Shown: in pieces, positions 1 to 8,552 of the stretch
Numbering within the stretch: the first letter of the stretch is position 1
How the letters are laid out: each line of letters starts with the position of its first letter
Assembly (NCBI GenBank): GCA_017450205.1
Contig: JAFSVF010000013.1
Coordinates: 1 to 64,000 of the forward strand
Length of the DNA: 64,000 nt
Source: Bacilli bacterium
GTDB lineage: Bacteria > Bacillota_I > Bacilli_A > RF39 > UBA660
Reading direction: 5' to 3'
Translations under genes and position numbers: made by a program
Notes under the pieces: model-generated
The model's database searches: none
Told to the model about the DNA's origin: nothing
The model's input: only the letters and a program-made list of their open reading frames with translations

Positions 1-1
1 T

Positions 2-595
2 AAAGCAAAAGCAGTTAATGATGTAATAAGTGGTAAATATGGTACTGGTGATGAAAGAAAAGAAGCGTTAAGAAAAGCTGGTTTTGATCCTAATGAAATT
101 CAAAAGATGGTAAATGATAAACTTAATGGTGGAGGTTCATCATCTAATAGTGGAAAAACTGAAACTAATCCAAGTGAATCATCTCAAAGCGAAAGACCTG
201 AAGAACCAAAAGATACAAGCGGAAATAACGATGCTGGATATAGAACTGGTACTTATGGAGTTCCTGCCGTTAATGAAAAAGGTTTAATTGTTACGCAAGA
301 GAGTCAAGCGGGACAAGATGTTATTAATAAGCTATTTGCAGAAATTCCTACACATTCAAATGGTACACATAGTGCAGAATTAGATGCTATGATTGATAAT
401 TTATCGGCTGAAGAGTGTGCTTGGGTTTTAACAAGAATTGAAAATGAGGGATTTGGTCAAACAGGTGCTGGTTATAGTACAGCAACTCCAGAAGCTCATA
501 AAACATTTATTGAAGATCAATTATATGGTAGATTTGGTGGAGATATTCATAATCTATTAAAAGTTTGGGGAACATTTACTTATAGCGGTTATTAA
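2..595 (+). CDS. C-terminal part of a cell-wall-binding (Cpl-7/CW_7) protein, 5' truncated by the window edge
   Basis: The reading frame is open from base 2, so the gene starts upstream. The first ~40 codons match a Cpl-7 (CW_7) repeat, the peptidoglycan-binding module of lysins, with the pattern AVNDVISGKYGTGDERKEAL followed by an AGFDPNEIQKMVN helix. A Ser/Glu/Pro-rich linker follows (about codons 45-75), then a ~120-residue C-terminal region I do not recognise, rich in Gly and Tyr near its end. An internal ATG at 107 lies inside the repeat and is not a plausible start. A wall hydrolase or wall-anchored protein is likely; the catalytic part is not in the window. A hairpin terminator follows at once. 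Confidence 0.8.
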   Translation, partial: KAKAVNDVISGKYGTGDERKEALRKAGFDPNEIQKMVNDKLNGGGSSSNSGKTETNPSESSQSERPEEPKDTSGNNDAGYRTGTYGVPAVNEKGLIVTQESQAGQDVINKLFAEIPTHSNGTHSAELDAMIDNLSAEECAWVLTRIENEGFGQTGAGYSTATPEAHKTFIEDQLYGRFGGDIHNLLKVWGTFTYSGY

Positions 596-607
596 AACAA
601 AATAAAA

Positions 608-629
608 ACTCAACATTGTTGAGTTTTTT
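608..629. terminator. Hairpin terminator between convergent genes
   Basis: ACTCAAC, loop ATT, GTTGAGT, then six T. It closes the wall-protein gene and sits against the stop of the opposite-strand repeat-protein gene. Confidence 0.85.
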
Positions 630-630
630 A

Positions 631-1497
631 TTATTCAGTAACATCAATTCTTATGTTAACAGGATCTTCATCTAAAATTATTTTACTATTAGAAGTACTT
701 GTTTCTTCATTAATAGTTATTGTATTACCATCATTTTCTATATTAAATTTTGGTTCTTCATCTAATCTAATTATTTTTCCTTCTTCAGATTTCATATTTC
801 TAAGAATATCTCTTATTTTTTGAATTGAATCTACATTAGCTTCAGGAGTATTTTCTTCTTCTAAATGAAATATAGGATCTTCATCTAAAGAAAATGCATT
901 TCCAGTTGTTCCTAGATTAAAGATTGGATCTTCTGATAGAATAATTACTTTATTAGATGCTAATGTATTTCCAATTGGATCTTCATCTAAAATTATTTTT
1001 TTACCTGTTTTTGTCATTATTGAGATTGGATCTTCATCAAGAACTATTTTATTTCCAATATTAAATTCTGGATCTTCATCTAATATTATTTTCTTACCAG
1101 TATTATCGATATAGAATACAGGATCTGAATCTAATACTATTTTCTTTCCTGATTTTGTTTCAATAATTACTGGATCTTCATCGGTAACGAATGCTCCAAC
1201 ATCACCTTCATATGCGTATGCTCCGTTTGTTGGTGTATCTTCCATAGGATCTTCATTTAATACTATTTTAATACCGGTATTATTTAACATTTGTGCTTTT
1301 GCATCTATTTTATCTTCAATATCACTCTTGAAAGTTAATATACTATTTAATAATATGTCATAATGTAGACTAGCAATTTTAATTTTTTCTTTTTCTTTAT
1401 CATCTTTAGTATTTTCTTCTTGCTTATTACCTTCATCGATGATGGCCAATCTAGCATCACTTATAATAGAATATATTTTATCTAGATATTCTTTCAT
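631..1497 (-). CDS. Acidic repeat protein with about ten K-I-[IV]-L-D-E-D-P units
   Basis: No family recognised. Residues 1-75 are charged and helical (EGNKQEENTKDDKEKEKIK region), with no signal peptide or membrane segment, so it is probably cytoplasmic. From about residue 76 to the end there are some ten imperfect units of 15-25 residues built on KKI[IV]LDEDP followed by a hydrophobic-alternating stretch such as FNIGN or VFYIDNTG; one is longer-spaced and two are degenerate (AFSLDEDP, TITINEET). Alternating hydrophobic residues with an acidic turn suggest stacked beta-strands or a solenoid, possibly binding divalent cations (inference). The start has GAGGGAT seven bases upstream. The divergent neighbour carries one related motif, TFHEDPLEV. 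Confidence 0.85.
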   Translation of the reverse strand: MKEYLDKIYSIISDARLAIIDEGNKQEENTKDDKEKEKIKIASLHYDILLNSILTFKSDIEDKIDAKAQMLNNTGIKIVLNEDPMEDTPTNGAYAYEGDVGAFVTDEDPVIIETKSGKKIVLDSDPVFYIDNTGKKIILDEDPEFNIGNKIVLDEDPISIMTKTGKKIILDEDPIGNTLASNKVIILSEDPIFNLGTTGNAFSLDEDPIFHLEEENTPEANVDSIQKIRDILRNMKSEEGKIIRLDEEPKFNIENDGNTITINEETSTSNSKIILDEDPVNIRIDVTE

Positions 1498-1612
1498 AGT
1501 TATCCCTCTATTCTTTTTCTTAATTTTACCAAGTTAATAATAAAATGTAAATGCGCATTACTTTTTTATTTGAAAAAAGAATAATATATTATAATAATTA
1601 TAGGGTGATTTT

Positions 1613-3100
1613 ATGAATACTCATTATTTTAGAAAAATATCTGTAGTTACTTATAATTTTAAGAAATTTCAAGTTTTTAAAGATGAAAATAATAAATATG
1701 CATTTTTAGAGATAGGGAAAGATAATAAATTTCATTATCCAACTTTAGATGATTTTATTGGTCTTGCTAATATTTTTGCTAAAGATTTAGATAAAGAAGT
1801 TTATTTTAGAAATACTAAAAATAATGATAATAAATATTACTTTAAATCTTTTGTATGTACATCGACTGCTATCTTAGCTTTAAGCTCTGCTTTATTTTAT
1901 GGGCTCAAAAATCAAAATGTTTTTACTAGTGATAAAGTCCCTGATGTTATTGCAATAACTGATAATTATGAACCTGAAGAACTAAAACAAGATAATGTTA
2001 GTAATGAAGTTACAGTTGAAATAGTTCAAGAAAAAGATGAACCTAAGGTTGTTGTTACTTTTCATGAGGATCCATTAGAAGTTAAAGAAGAAACTCAAGA
2101 AAATACATATGAAAGAAGTAAAGTAGTTACTGATGATATGTATGGTGTCTATGGTTCCCAAGTAGATATTTATGATTCAACTGCTTTAAATAAATTCTTA
2201 GGAGAAAAAAATATTACTATTAATGATATTAATAGCGCAGTTGATAATAATACTAATTTAAATGATGATTTAAAATCAGTTATTAAAGAATTTGCTCAAA
2301 CAATTATGTCTACTTATCCATCAATTGATATGAGATTATTCTATGAGAATGTTAAAAGATTAAGTGTTGTTTATGAAACTCAAGAAGCTATAGATAATCA
2401 TGGTGATATGATTGCTTGGTTCAATTATGAATATGGACAAATTCATGTTAATGAAAATATTAATTTATCTCCTAGTTCATATGATTTAATGGTTTTAAGA
2501 CATGAGATATGTCATATGATTTCATTAGGGTTCTTGTATGAAAATGATCAAAAGATAGTTTGCATAACTAAAAATGGTGGATATGGAGAATACTTACAAG
2601 AAGCTATTGATGTTTACTTATCTTCTGAACCATATGAAAATGAATACAATTTTACAGATTTTGGTTATGGTGTAAGTGCTAATGAATTAGAAGTAATTGT
2701 TGAAGCAATTCCAAATTTCGATATTTCAGTATTAGCTAATCAAGATGTATATAATATAGCTAGTTATTTAGATAAAGTTAATCCAAATGATGTAAGTGCT
2801 TCAAGACTTATTGATTTAATGGATATGCAAACAATTGCTTTCTATAATATGAATAATTTACAAGTAGAAAATACTGAATTTAAAGATTTATATAGATATA
2901 TTGCTAATACATATTTAAATTATGTAGTTACTCCAGATATGAGTGCTGAAGAAATTGAAAATATAAAGAATAATCTAGTGAATGAATTAAATCGTAATCT
3001 TGGATATTCAGTAAATGTTACTTATTATGATGAAATAACCAATACATTTAATGATTATATGGAAAAGAATAATATCGAACAAAACTATAAAACAAAATAG
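1613..3100 (+). CDS. Membrane-anchored gluzincin-like metalloprotease
   Basis: 495 residues. Residues 1-76 are predicted cytoplasmic, a single membrane segment lies near residues 79-97, and the rest should be outside. A zinc-protease signature HEICH is at 297-301 (RHEICHMISLGF) and a likely third ligand is E330 in GEYLQEAIDVYL, the usual gluzincin spacing. The juxtamembrane stalk (about 115-170) is acidic and contains TFHEDPLEV, resembling the repeat unit of the divergently transcribed neighbour. The start follows AGGGTGAT. Substrate unknown; the link to the repeat protein is inference from proximity and the shared motif. Confidence 0.75.
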   Translation: MNTHYFRKISVVTYNFKKFQVFKDENNKYAFLEIGKDNKFHYPTLDDFIGLANIFAKDLDKEVYFRNTKNNDNKYYFKSFVCTSTAILALSSALFYGLKNQNVFTSDKVPDVIAITDNYEPEELKQDNVSNEVTVEIVQEKDEPKVVVTFHEDPLEVKEETQENTYERSKVVTDDMYGVYGSQVDIYDSTALNKFLGEKNITINDINSAVDNNTNLNDDLKSVIKEFAQTIMSTYPSIDMRLFYENVKRLSVVYETQEAIDNHGDMIAWFNYEYGQIHVNENINLSPSSYDLMVLRHEICHMISLGFLYENDQKIVCITKNGGYGEYLQEAIDVYLSSEPYENEYNFTDFGYGVSANELEVIVEAIPNFDISVLANQDVYNIASYLDKVNPNDVSASRLIDLMDMQTIAFYNMNNLQVENTEFKDLYRYIANTYLNYVVTPDMSAEEIENIKNNLVNELNRNLGYSVNVTYYDEITNTFNDYMEKNNIEQNYKTK

Positions 3101-3112
3101 TTTTGTTTTTTT
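3078..3112 (+). terminator. Terminator of the metalloprotease gene
   Basis: AACAAAACTA pairs with TAGTTTTGTT across a 10-base A-rich loop, followed by a T run; the gene's stop codon is inside it. Confidence 0.7.
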
Positions 3113-3175
3113 ATTATCTAGATATGTATAGTTTTATGTTATAATAGCGTTGCGTATAAGAAAGGATGTGAATAA

Positions 3176-5275
3176 ATGAAAGTAATCATTGCTGAAAAAC
3201 CAAGTCTTGGACGTAATATTGTATCTGCTATTAAAGATATGAAAAGAGAAGATGGTTTTTATATTGGAAAAGAATATATAGTTACTTGGGCATTTGGTCA
3301 TTTATTCACTCTTGCTGATATTGAAGATTATCCTGGTCATGAAAATAACTTAGGTAGATGGACTATGGATAATTTACCTTGTTTTCCTGAAAATTTTATT
3401 TTTAATTTAAAAAAGGATGCTAGTAAACAAATAGATAAAGGTATTAATAAACAATTTAATATTATCAAAACTCTTTGCGAGAGAAAAGATGTTGATGAAA
3501 TAATAAATGCGGGAGATGCTGATCGTGAAGGTGAAGTAATAGTTAGACTTATTACTAATAATATTAATACTGAAGGTAAAAAGTTAACTAGACTTTGGCT
3601 TCCTGATCAAACTGAAGAAACTATTAATGCTGCATTAAAGGATTTAAAAAATGAAACTGAATATAATAATCTTGCTAATGAGGGGTTAGCAAGAACTTAT
3701 ATAGATTGGTTATATGGTGTTAATTTAACAAGATATGCAACACTTAAGACAGGTACTCTTTTAAGAGTTGGTAGAGTAATTATTCCAATTGTAAAAGCAA
3801 TTTATGATAGAGATTTAGCTATTAGAAATTTTGTTCCTGAAATGTATTATGGAATGCAATCTGTTGAAAAGACTAATGGTGAAGAGATTACTTTAGATTC
3901 TAAAGAAAAGTTTAATAAAAATGAGAATGCTAAAGTTCTTGATATGTGTAAAAAATATAATGAAGCTAAAGCATTTGTAGTAGATAAAAAAGTTAAAAAA
4001 GATAAATTAAATCCTTCTAAGTTATATTCTTTATCTAAGTTACAAAATGTATTAGGCAAGAAATATAAAATGAATATGGAAAAGTCATTATCTTTGGTAC
4101 AAGGATTATATGAAAAAGGATATTTAACTTATCCAAGAACTAATTCCGAGTATTTAGCTACTGCTGAAAAAGATAAGATGAAAACTATTATTAGTAATAT
4201 TTCTAAGTTAGGTTATCCAGTTGAGTTTAAAGATAAGAAAACTATATTCGATGATTCGAAGATTGAGTCACACTCAGCTTTAACACCTACTTTTAAAATT
4301 CCTAAAAAGGATCAATTAAGTGAAGATGAGTTTATTGTATATCAAACAGTATTTAAAAGATTTGTTGCAGTATTTTGTTCGATAGATTGTGAAATTGAAA
4401 AGACGGAAATTAAGATTAAGATTGGAGAATATGAAGAGTTTAATCTTAAAGGTACAATAATTGTAGTTCCTGGCTGGACTAAGTATGATGATACTAATAC
4501 TAAAGATAAAATACTTCCTAATTTAAATGTAGGTGATGAAGTAGTAATAAACTTTAAACCAAAAGAAAAAGAGACTACTCCTCCTAAACACTATACAATT
4601 GAGACTTTAAATAATTATTTAAAGAATCCTTTTAAAGAAGATAAAAAACGTTTAGAAGAGGAAGAAGTAGATGAGTCTTCAATTGATGATACTGAAGACT
4701 ATAAAGCAATATTTGAAGGATTAGAGTTGGGTACTGAAGCAACTCGTACTGGTATTATTGATAATGCTATAAAATCTAAATATATTGATCTTAAAAAAGA
4801 TGTTTATTATATACTTTCTGATGGTGAATACTTAATTAATTCACTTATTCAAATGGAAATAAGTATGGATAAATATAAAACCAGTGAAATGGGTAAAGCA
4901 TTAAAGAAAGTATTTCATGATGAAATCGGAATTAATGATGCTGTTAGTTTAGCAACAAATGAAATATCTTCTATATTTAATATGAAAAATGATGATAAAT
5001 CTACTGGTTTTTATGGTGAAAAGATTGGCGTTTGTCCTAAATGTGGTAATGATATAATCAAAGGAAAATATTATTATGGTTGTAAGGATTATAAGAATTG
5101 TAATTTTAGAATTCCGATTACGTTATGTGGTAGAGTAATAACTCTAAATGAAGCAAAAGATATATTAGAAAACAAGATTAGTAAAGAACTTGATGGTTTT
5201 ATTTCAAAAAAGGGAACTAACTTTAAAGCAAAATTAAAAATTGATGATGATAAAATAGTTTTTGATTTTAATTAA
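3176..5275 (+). CDS. topB: DNA topoisomerase III (type IA)
   Basis: 699 residues, normal for the family. The N-terminal Toprim domain opens with KVIIAEKPSLGR and carries the acidic triad DADREGE at 114-120. The catalytic tyrosine is Y319 in YLTYPRTNSEYL. The C-terminus has a four-Cys zinc ribbon (CPKCGN ... CKDYKNC). The enzyme relaxes and decatenates negatively supercoiled DNA by single-strand passage. It looks like a single-gene unit with a TATAAT box at 3140-3145. The GRVQTP box of the family reads GRVIIP here, so Gln and Thr are changed. TopB homologues also occur on conjugative elements, but no other conjugation gene is in view. Confidence 0.93.
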   Translation: MKVIIAEKPSLGRNIVSAIKDMKREDGFYIGKEYIVTWAFGHLFTLADIEDYPGHENNLGRWTMDNLPCFPENFIFNLKKDASKQIDKGINKQFNIIKTLCERKDVDEIINAGDADREGEVIVRLITNNINTEGKKLTRLWLPDQTEETINAALKDLKNETEYNNLANEGLARTYIDWLYGVNLTRYATLKTGTLLRVGRVIIPIVKAIYDRDLAIRNFVPEMYYGMQSVEKTNGEEITLDSKEKFNKNENAKVLDMCKKYNEAKAFVVDKKVKKDKLNPSKLYSLSKLQNVLGKKYKMNMEKSLSLVQGLYEKGYLTYPRTNSEYLATAEKDKMKTIISNISKLGYPVEFKDKKTIFDDSKIESHSALTPTFKIPKKDQLSEDEFIVYQTVFKRFVAVFCSIDCEIEKTEIKIKIGEYEEFNLKGTIIVVPGWTKYDDTNTKDKILPNLNVGDEVVINFKPKEKETTPPKHYTIETLNNYLKNPFKEDKKRLEEEEVDESSIDDTEDYKAIFEGLELGTEATRTGIIDNAIKSKYIDLKKDVYYILSDGEYLINSLIQMEISMDKYKTSEMGKALKKVFHDEIGINDAVSLATNEISSIFNMKNDDKSTGFYGEKIGVCPKCGNDIIKGKYYYGCKDYKNCNFRIPITLCGRVITLNEAKDILENKISKELDGFISKKGTNFKAKLKIDDDKIVFDFN

Positions 5276-5292
5276 AAAAATATAAAAATCTA

Positions 5293-5320
5293 TTGACTTT
5301 AATATTACTTATGATATATT
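5293..5320 (+). promoter_or_regulatory. Sigma-A-type promoter of an untranslated RNA
   Basis: TTGACT at 5293-5298, a 16-base spacer, TATATT at 5315-5320. Transcription would begin near 5327, where no open reading frame follows. Confidence 0.7.
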
Positions 5321-5326
5321 TAAAGT

Positions 5327-5690
5327 GACTTAGTAAGATAGGGTTGATGAAATTTAATTGTACATTTCGATAGAATGAACTGTACTTGATAGCTGTGGGC
5401 TATCCTTTAAGGTTGAGAGATTGAGTTCTTTCCCGACGATTGGTAAAAATCGTATACTTATTGACCCAGCATTTAGTTGATGGTGCATGCTTATATGGTA
5501 AGAGACTTTATAAGATGTGCTGATTGATTAATTGTTAGTAAAGGTTGAACTGGTAATAACACCTACTAAGTTTATGCGCATGTGGTTGAGTATACCTAAG
5601 TTATTGATTCTTAAATTAGTCTGATCAACTATAAGAATTGTTCAAATTATACTCCGAAAAACTTTGGAAGTCAGACCAAAGTTTTTTGTT
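5327..5690 (+). ncRNA. Unidentified structured non-coding RNA, ~360 nt
   Basis: This stretch has no usable reading frame on either strand, is visibly richer in G+C than its surroundings, has its own promoter and ends in a strong terminator (5657-5687). Visible pairings: a closing helix GTTGAT (5343-5348) with ATCAAC (5624-5629); hairpin GTACA/TGTAC (5360-5364, 5381-5385); GATAGC/GCTATC (5388-5393, 5399-5404); ACGATT/AATCGT (5436-5441, 5448-5453). It lacks the signatures I know for tmRNA (GGGGACGTTACGG, 3' TTCGA...CCA), RNase P RNA (GAGGAAAGTCC, ACAGAA) and SRP RNA. A known rarer class such as raiA or 6S RNA cannot be excluded from memory. Confidence 0.75.
5657..5687 (+). terminator. Terminator of the structured RNA
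   Basis: AAAAACTTTGG, 8-base loop, CCAAAGTTTTTT: perfect stem with a U-tract. Confidence 0.9.
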
Positions 5691-5743
5691 GGCCTTATTT
5701 ACAATTTTTCTACAATTAATTATAATTTTGTTAAGGTGATACT

Positions 5744-6865
5744 ATGAAAAGAAGAGGGTTGAAAAATAAGAATATTAATATATTTACTCTTATTGGTATT
5801 TATTTATTATTTGGACTATTGTTTATTATTTTAGTAGTTGGTATAAATATTGATTCTTTAAGAGTTAATGACTTATTTGATACTAATGCAAGAAAAGTAT
5901 ATGATGAATTAGATAAAATTATTGATATTCAAGAGTCTGCTATTTCTAAAATAAAAGAAGCAAGTAAAAATGGAAATTATAATTTCAGTAATCCATATGT
6001 ACTTGTTAATCCTTTTTCTTTAAATCCTTGTTCTGCTATTATGGTATTTACTACTGATGAACCATTTAAAGTTAATGTAGAAATTAATGATAGAGTTATT
6101 GGTGAAACTGATGCTTCCTCTGTACATATTATTCCTATATATGGTTTATATGAAAATAATTTTAATCAAATTGTTTTGACTCTAGAAGATGGTTCCGTAC
6201 ATGAACAAATAATTCAAACTGAAGATTTATATTCTAATCTTAAAGTTGAAAAAACTAATAGAGATCCTAGTTCGTTACTTTTAAGCTATTATGCTAGTGG
6301 TGATTTAACTTCAGTTTATGGATATAGTTATTATAATGATGTTAATTTCTTAATTAGTGGATTAAATTATATTTCTTCATATAATGTAATTGAAGATGGT
6401 TTAACTCTTGAATATAATTCAGTAAAGGGATTAGATACATTATTAATTGATATCGATTATTTAGGAAGAATAAAAAAAGTATATAGAAAAAATAATAATT
6501 ATTCTGCTGATAATGAAATTGAAATTCAATTATATAAAAATGGTATAAAGAATTATAATTTAAATAAATTTGTATCTGATGATAAATTAACTGAATTTAG
6601 TATTTTAGATTTTGATAATACAGTAGAGAATTTATCTAAAGCACATTTATATTTTAAAGAATTTTCTATATCAGTTAATAACTCATATCTAACATATAAG
6701 TTAGATGAAAAAGGATATTTAATACTTGTTAGAAATGATGGTGTAATATTATCTTATTATATAGATGATGCTAAAAATATTAAGATAGATGATAATTATG
6801 AATACTCATTATTCTTAAATGCAGATAGTACGTATTATAATTTATATACAATTATTAAAAATTAA
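5744..6865 (+). CDS. Membrane-anchored protein with arylsulfotransferase-type N-terminal Ig-like domain
   Basis: 373 residues. One membrane segment near 12-36, then a predicted extracellular part. Residues ~80-170 look like the Ig-like N-terminal domain of bacterial arylsulfate sulfotransferase (AssT): NPYVLVNPFSLNPCSAIMVF, then TTDEPFKVNVEIN and HIIPIYGLYENNFNQIVLTL follow the same order as in that family. AssT enzymes are ~600 residues and carry a six-bladed propeller with catalytic histidines; the ~200 residues left here are beta-rich but short, and I see no matching active-site histidines. A binding or scaffold role is as likely as catalysis. The start follows AAGGTGATACT. Its upstream neighbour is the structured RNA. 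Confidence 0.65.
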   Translation: MKRRGLKNKNINIFTLIGIYLLFGLLFIILVVGINIDSLRVNDLFDTNARKVYDELDKIIDIQESAISKIKEASKNGNYNFSNPYVLVNPFSLNPCSAIMVFTTDEPFKVNVEINDRVIGETDASSVHIIPIYGLYENNFNQIVLTLEDGSVHEQIIQTEDLYSNLKVEKTNRDPSSLLLSYYASGDLTSVYGYSYYNDVNFLISGLNYISSYNVIEDGLTLEYNSVKGLDTLLIDIDYLGRIKKVYRKNNNYSADNEIEIQLYKNGIKNYNLNKFVSDDKLTEFSILDFDNTVENLSKAHLYFKEFSISVNNSYLTYKLDEKGYLILVRNDGVILSYYIDDAKNIKIDDNYEYSLFLNADSTYYNLYTIIKN

Positions 6866-6893
6866 AAGAAAGTGTTGCACTTTCTTTTTTTTT
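6865..6893 (+). terminator. Terminator
   Basis: AAAGAAAGTG, loop TTG, CACTTTCTTT and a long T run, overlapping the stop codon of the preceding gene. Confidence 0.9.
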
Positions 6894-6934
6894 GGTTTAC
6901 TATAATAACAATTATATTGCAGGTGGTGAGTGTT

Positions 6935-8485
6935 ATGAGAAACAGTGACGTAAGCAGCATGCCAAATGATAGAGTAGCTATTTTAGTAACTGTATCTAAT
7001 GGTATAGATGATACTTTAATAATTAATCCAGAAGAAATTGCTTTTGGTAAATTAGATGAAACTGGTACTAAATTTTATTGTATTGATAATTCAAAAAGTT
7101 ATGAACCTTTGGATAAAAATTTATATAATTTAGAACCTGGTAAATTATATTATTGTTTTGATAAATCTATTGTAGAATTAAAAGATATTTATGGTGATAA
7201 TTTAAATACTAATGCATTAATGTGTTGTTATATGAGTAATATATTAGATACGCTTAATATTGCTATAAAAGGTGATAAGAATAAATATAATATTCATTCT
7301 ATTCCTTATGAATCTATAAAAAAGAGAACTAGTGATCCTATCGAAGAAATAACTAGACCTGAAGAAAAGAATGAAACTATTGTTGAAGAGAAACTTAAGA
7401 AAAATGATAATAGTGTTAAGACAGTTTATTCTAATTTAAGAGCTGTTGATTATACTGATCCGGCTAGTGTATTACGTAATATTAATAATATTGAGTTTGA
7501 AAATTATTTAAAAGAAAGAGTTATTGGTAATGATAGAGTAATAGAAGATACTGTTACAACTATTTTAATGAACCTTTCTACTAATAATCCAAAACTTGTT
7601 AATAATATCTTAACAGTAGGCCCTACTGGAACTGGAAAAACATATACATATGAGCTTATTTCAGAATATTTAGGAGTTCCTTTTGTTAGAATTAATGCAT
7701 CAACATTAAGTACTGCAGGTTATAAAGGTGATGATACTTCTGACTTATTAGGAAAAATTTGGGAAGCTAGTAAGCATAATATTGCACTTGCAAATAAAGC
7801 AATTGTTATGCTTGATGAATTCGATAAGTTAAAAAAGACAGATTTAAGTATTAAAGAATCTGCTCAAAATGATTTATTAACTTTATTAGAAGGTTCAAAA
7901 ATTGATTTTGAAGTTAATTCACATACTGGTGAAAGATTAGAACTTGATACTGGTTGTATGACTTTTATTGGTAGTGGTGCTTTTTCGGAGTTATTTAGTG
8001 ATAAAAAAGTTGGTATTACAAATCCTATCGGATTCTTAACTCCTGAACAAAGAGTAGAATTTGAAAAAAACAAAAAAACATCAAAAACAAGTATTACTAA
8101 GGCAGAATTAATAAAATATGGAATTAAAGAAGAACTAATTGGTAGATTCCGTAAATATAATATATACGCTAATCTTGATGCTGAAGGATTAAAAAGAGTA
8201 ATGAAAGAAAGTAAGGAGAGTATTCTTAATCTTACAAAAGAAAGATATTTAAATCAATTTAATGTTGAATTTGATTGTGATGATTCATTCATTGATGAAA
8301 TTGTTAGGTTAGCTCTTGAAGAAAATCTTGGTGGAAGAAGTTTAAATAACGTTACAGAAACAGTATTTGGACGTATTGATAGACAAGTTTTAATGCTTGA
8401 TCATTCTGAAAGAAATTATTTTACATTAACAAGAGAAAACGTTTTAGATAATGATAAAAAATTAGAATTAAGAAAGAAAATGTAA
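6935..8485 (+). CDS. ClpX-like AAA+ unfoldase with a non-standard N-terminal domain
   Basis: 516 residues from the ATG preceded by AGGTGGTGAG; an earlier in-frame start at 6872 overlaps the terminator and is unlikely. The AAA+ core has Walker A GPTGTGKT (229-236), Walker B IVMLDEFDK (290-298), an arginine finger in LIGRF (401-405) and sensor 2 GGRSL (466-470). After sensor 1 there is NPIGF with an IGF tripeptide at 365-367, the loop by which ClpX docks on ClpP. The four-Cys zinc-binding N-domain of true ClpX is absent; instead ~185 residues of unrecognised sequence precede the core. It is therefore likely a second ClpP-partner unfoldase with its own substrate recognition (inference). No clpP is nearby. 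Confidence 0.8.
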   Translation: MRNSDVSSMPNDRVAILVTVSNGIDDTLIINPEEIAFGKLDETGTKFYCIDNSKSYEPLDKNLYNLEPGKLYYCFDKSIVELKDIYGDNLNTNALMCCYMSNILDTLNIAIKGDKNKYNIHSIPYESIKKRTSDPIEEITRPEEKNETIVEEKLKKNDNSVKTVYSNLRAVDYTDPASVLRNINNIEFENYLKERVIGNDRVIEDTVTTILMNLSTNNPKLVNNILTVGPTGTGKTYTYELISEYLGVPFVRINASTLSTAGYKGDDTSDLLGKIWEASKHNIALANKAIVMLDEFDKLKKTDLSIKESAQNDLLTLLEGSKIDFEVNSHTGERLELDTGCMTFIGSGAFSELFSDKKVGITNPIGFLTPEQRVEFEKNKKTSKTSITKAELIKYGIKEELIGRFRKYNIYANLDAEGLKRVMKESKESILNLTKERYLNQFNVEFDCDDSFIDEIVRLALEENLGGRSLNNVTETVFGRIDRQVLMLDHSERNYFTLTRENVLDNDKKLELRKKM

Positions 8486-8503
8486 AGCATTTTCTTTTTT
8501 TTT
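8473..8503 (+). terminator. Terminator of the ClpX-like gene
   Basis: AAAGAAAATG, loop TAAAG, CATTTTCTTT, T run; overlaps the end of the coding region. Confidence 0.85.
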
Positions 8504-8552
8504 ATGATAAAATATTTTTGTTGAAAAACCCGATATAGAAAGAGTGATTTAA

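Noticed and set aside
640-1300. Recurring GGATCTTCATC that might look like a CRISPR or intergenic repeat array
   Set aside because: It is the coding DNA of the LDEDP repeats; spacing is irregular, units are imperfect and no spacer structure is present.
5327-5690. tmRNA, RNase P RNA or SRP RNA for the structured RNA
   Set aside because: Signature segments of these RNAs (GGGGACGTTACGG; GAGGAAAGTCC and ACAGAA; SRP GGUGCU/GGAAGG loop) were not found.
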